From: an uncultured Succinatimonas sp.
GTDB lineage: Bacteria; Pseudomonadota; Gammaproteobacteria; Enterobacterales; Succinivibrionaceae
DNA: 14,077 nucleotides
Assembly (NCBI RefSeq): GCF_905203285.1
Contig: NZ_CAJKVK010000055.1
Coordinates: 1-14,077, forward strand
Direction: 5' to 3'
The notes under the pieces are model-generated. The model was not told the origin of the DNA, did no database searches, and worked only from the letters and a program-made list of their open reading frames with translations. Positions 11,988 through 14,077 of the stretch are shown in pieces (the stretch's first letter is position 1; each line of letters starts with the position of its first letter). Position numbers and translations under genes: made by a program.

Positions 11988-13286
11988 ATGATTATGTTTG
12001 CCATGTTCGTGGGCGTCCTTGTTACTTTATTTATCGGCGTTACCACCGCAGGCAGTATGGCTTTTATTTCCATTGCTACTTATATCGGCATGGGAGAAGC
12101 CACTTTTAACAATATGATCCGACTGCCGTCCAGTATGTACGATCAGGTAAAAGGCATTACTTTAATGGCAATTCCTTTTTTCCTGTTAATGGGTAACTTC
12201 ATGAACCGCGGAGGCGTGTCAAAAGATCTTTTTGCTTTTGCCCGTGCATGCTTAGGTCACCGTTGGGGCGGTTTAGCCAATGCTGCCATCGCATCCTGCA
12301 TGATCATGTCGGCAATGTCAGGATCCGCCGCCGCTGTAGCAGCCGGCGTCGGTATGATTGCTATTGCCGAGATGCGTAATACCGGATACCACCAGCCGTT
12401 CTCATGTGCGGCAATTGCCGCCGGCGGCGGTTTAGGTCCGATTATTCCGCCCAGCATTACCTTGATTCTATTTGCTTCTTTAGTTCCCGGAACCTCGGTA
12501 AACGCTCTCTTTTTAGGCGGTGCCATCCCGGGTATTCTGACCGGATTATTCTTTATACTTTACGCAAGTTATGAAGCTCGTCATTCTAATTTCGGTAAAG
12601 TTCCTGCCGTACCTATGAAAGAGCGCGTACAGCTCGGTATTAAAGCCATTTGGGCTTTATTGATTCCGGTTATCGTTTTAGGCGGTATTTTTATCGGATT
12701 TTTCACCGCTACCGAAGCTGCGGCTGTAGCTGCTTTCTACTCAATGCTTCTTGGAATGTTCAAGTACCGTCAATTAAAGATTTCCGATCTGCCGGGCATT
12801 TTCTGGGCAACGGCAAAATCCACCGGACAAATCATGTTCGTAATTGCTACCGCGGCTTTCTTCCAGCATGTTTTACTTAAAACCCGAATCCCGCACATGG
12901 TAGTTGAACAGATGGTATCAACTTTCTCCTCAATCGCCCCGATCCTTATCATGATAATTCTTTTGCTTCTGCTTATGGGTTGCTTCATGGAAGGAACAGC
13001 GATTTTACTTATTACCGTTCCTATTTTCTATCCTTTAGCTCAAGCCTATGATTATCCTACGGTACAGCTTGCTATCGTTATGTGCATTGCCCTAGCCTGC
13101 GGTGTATTAACACCTCCTGTAGGCCTTAACCTATATGTGATGTCAAGTATTACCGGAGAAAAGATGATGAAAATCGGACGAGCTGCTGTTCCGTTTGTAA
13201 TCATCATGGTAGTCGTAACCTTAATGGTTGCCTTCTTTGAACCGCTTAGCACCTTCTTACCTCGTGCTCTAGGTTATAACGCGTAA
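11988..13286 (+). CDS. dctM: TRAP transporter large permease subunit (DctM)
   Basis: This 432-residue polytopic membrane protein has about 12 hydrophobic segments and the normal length for DctM. Typical segments are the FFLLMGNFMNRGG motif, MSGSAAAVAAGVGMIAI (the conserved S-G-S-A-A loop), GGGLGPIIPPSITLILFA, FTATEAAAVAAFYS, and near the end ALACGVLTPPVGLNLYVMSS. DctM carries the Na+-coupled elevator transport domain and works with DctP and DctQ. The AGAGGGA ribosome binding site lies about 8 bp before the ATG. It precedes rather than follows dctQ, the reverse of the common P-Q-M order. Confidence 0.95.
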   Translation: MIMFAMFVGVLVTLFIGVTTAGSMAFISIATYIGMGEATFNNMIRLPSSMYDQVKGITLMAIPFFLLMGNFMNRGGVSKDLFAFARACLGHRWGGLANAAIASCMIMSAMSGSAAAVAAGVGMIAIAEMRNTGYHQPFSCAAIAAGGGLGPIIPPSITLILFASLVPGTSVNALFLGGAIPGILTGLFFILYASYEARHSNFGKVPAVPMKERVQLGIKAIWALLIPVIVLGGIFIGFFTATEAAAVAAFYSMLLGMFKYRQLKISDLPGIFWATAKSTGQIMFVIATAAFFQHVLLKTRIPHMVVEQMVSTFSSIAPILIMIILLLLLMGCFMEGTAILLITVPIFYPLAQAYDYPTVQLAIVMCIALACGVLTPPVGLNLYVMSSITGEKMMKIGRAAVPFVIIMVVVTLMVAFFEPLSTFLPRALGYNA

Positions 13287-13297
13287 GGAGAACTAAG

Positions 13298-13903
13298 GTG
13301 AACGCTTATTTTAAATTCGAGGATATCGCGGGGAAAATTACTCGTGCTCTTGCCGGATTCTGCCTTATGGTAGTCTTCGTGCTGTTTTTGTTAAATATTT
13401 CAACCCGTGCTTCATTTATTACCTGGAACCCTACATGGATTGACGAAGTCATCCAGTTTTTCCTTGTGTGGATGATCTTTCTTGCCGCAGCTGAATTAGT
13501 GCGAACAGGAGAGCACTTTCTGGTTGATATTATTACTGATAAACTGCACGGAACCCTATCAGGACGTATCTGCAGGCTGATTGCCACTGCAATCATGCTT
13601 GTTACCTATATTATTATTTTATATTTCGGTATCAAGTTATGCATACGTTCTAATATCAAAGTAACCTTCACTTTACCGCATGTCGTTAAGATGTCATGGT
13701 TCTATCTGTGCATCCCTGTTGCAACTTTCTTTATGGTTATCTATGCAATCCGTGATTTTTATTACGCAATTGCTGACGTTGTCACCGGCGGCAAAATCAC
13801 CGCCAAACTTGACGAAATGAAAGCCAAAGCAAAAGCTAAAGATGAAGACGCAATTGCAATTGAAAAAGCAAAAGAAGCTTTAAAACAACAGGAAAACCAA
13901 TAG
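13298..13903 (+). CDS. dctQ: TRAP transporter small permease subunit (DctQ)
   Basis: This is a 201-residue protein with four hydrophobic segments, roughly residues 18-33, 45-65, 88-110 and 128-150. The second shows the DctQ hallmark WIDEVIQFFLVWMIFLAAAELVR, and VRTGEHFLVDII follows. It starts with GTG at 13298; AAGGAG (13285-13290) overlaps the dctM stop and is 7 bp away, which supports that start and indicates coupling. The C-terminal tail from about residue 165 is rich in Lys, Ala and Glu and probably helical and cytoplasmic, making the protein somewhat longer than many DctQ subunits. It is the last gene before the 13926-13953 terminator. Confidence 0.93.
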   Translation: MNAYFKFEDIAGKITRALAGFCLMVVFVLFLLNISTRASFITWNPTWIDEVIQFFLVWMIFLAAAELVRTGEHFLVDIITDKLHGTLSGRICRLIATAIMLVTYIIILYFGIKLCIRSNIKVTFTLPHVVKMSWFYLCIPVATFFMVIYAIRDFYYAIADVVTGGKITAKLDEMKAKAKAKDEDAIAIEKAKEALKQQENQ

Positions 13904-13925
13904 TTTTTCTTAAAAAACTAGTAAG

Positions 13926-13953
13926 CCGGACAAAAATTGTCCGGTTTTTTTTT
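13926..13953 (+). terminator. Rho-independent terminator of the aldolase/TRAP operon
   Basis: CCGGACAA (13926-13933) pairs perfectly with TTGTCCGG (13937-13944) around an AAA loop and is followed by nine T. It lies 22 bp after the dctQ stop. A second AT-rich hairpin (TAGTTTTT/AAAAACTA, starting at the dctQ stop codon) precedes it. On the opposite strand that hairpin may help to stop the convergent gene. Confidence 0.93.
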
Positions 13954-13955
13954 CA

Positions 13956-14077
13956 TCAAAATACTTCCTCAATTGCCGCCACTTCACGCATAGGAGTATG
14001 CGTGTCATCTTTGTTTTCATTAACGATGACAACGGCAAGCGTGACTACTTCTTTATCGGTGATTCTTAAACCGTATC
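13956..14077 (-). CDS. Unidentified gene, C-terminal fragment (cut by window edge)
   Basis: An open frame enters from the right edge and ends with TGA (complement of 13956-13958), giving the last 39 residues. They begin YGLRITDKEVVTLAVVIVNE, include a polar NKDDTHTP stretch and end REVAAIEEVF. The frame is uninterrupted and its codon use is sensible. It converges with dctQ, and the dctQ terminator lies directly past its stop, all consistent with a real gene. I do not recognise the family from this fragment, and no function is proposed. Confidence 0.5.
   Translation of the reverse strand, partial: YGLRITDKEVVTLAVVIVNENKDDTHTPMREVAAIEEVF

Overview
The window looks like a chromosomal segment of a Gram-negative, probably gut-associated anaerobe or facultative anaerobe. 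The two solute-binding proteins have Sec signal peptides ending in Ala-x-Ala, FucI and FucU resemble the Escherichia coli proteins closely, and coding DNA of moderate GC is separated by very AT-rich spacers. A Succinivibrionaceae-like gammaproteobacterium would fit, but that is inference; no rRNA, tRNA or other marker gene is present.

Layout. The left edge (1-420) holds the first codons of an AAA-ATPase-like gene and a decayed IS200/IS605-type element, with a tnpB tail and terminal hairpins. A terminator at 432-474 closes a seven-gene minus-strand operon (7512 down to 503). In transcription order it encodes L-fucose isomerase (fucI), L-fucose mutarotase (fucU), an IclR-family regulator, a cytoplasmic sialidase-fold (BNR/Asp-box) protein, and a tripartite tricarboxylate transporter (TctC, TctB, TctA). 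A 420-bp AT-rich divergent control region follows (7513-7932). Then comes an AraC-family regulator gene on the plus strand (7933-8820) and a 340-bp spacer. A second operon (9163-13903) encodes a class I aldolase of the DapA/NanA family, a class II HpcH/HpaI aldolase and a TRAP transporter in the unusual order P-M-Q. A strong terminator (13926-13953) ends it. The right edge carries the C-terminal end of an unidentified convergent gene.

How the parts may work together. The two operons appear to be co-regulated. A near-identical 19-bp palindrome, TGTTCT-N7-AGAACA with 17 of 19 positions shared, lies in the divergent region and again just before the DapA-family gene. The IclR-type regulator encoded in the first operon is the natural candidate to bind it. 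The locus couples two binding-protein-dependent carboxylate-type transporters to a possible intracellular glycoside-cleaving enzyme, an isomerase/mutarotase pair and two pyruvate-type aldolases. L-fuculose kinase, fuculose-phosphate aldolase, sugar-acid dehydrogenase and dehydratase genes are all absent. My working model is uptake of an acidic, fucose-containing (or fucose-like) compound through TctABC, cleavage by the BNR protein, and isomerisation of the released sugar. A related 2-keto-3-deoxy acid would enter through TRAP and be split by the aldolases. The gene families are clear; the substrate and the pathway are inference.
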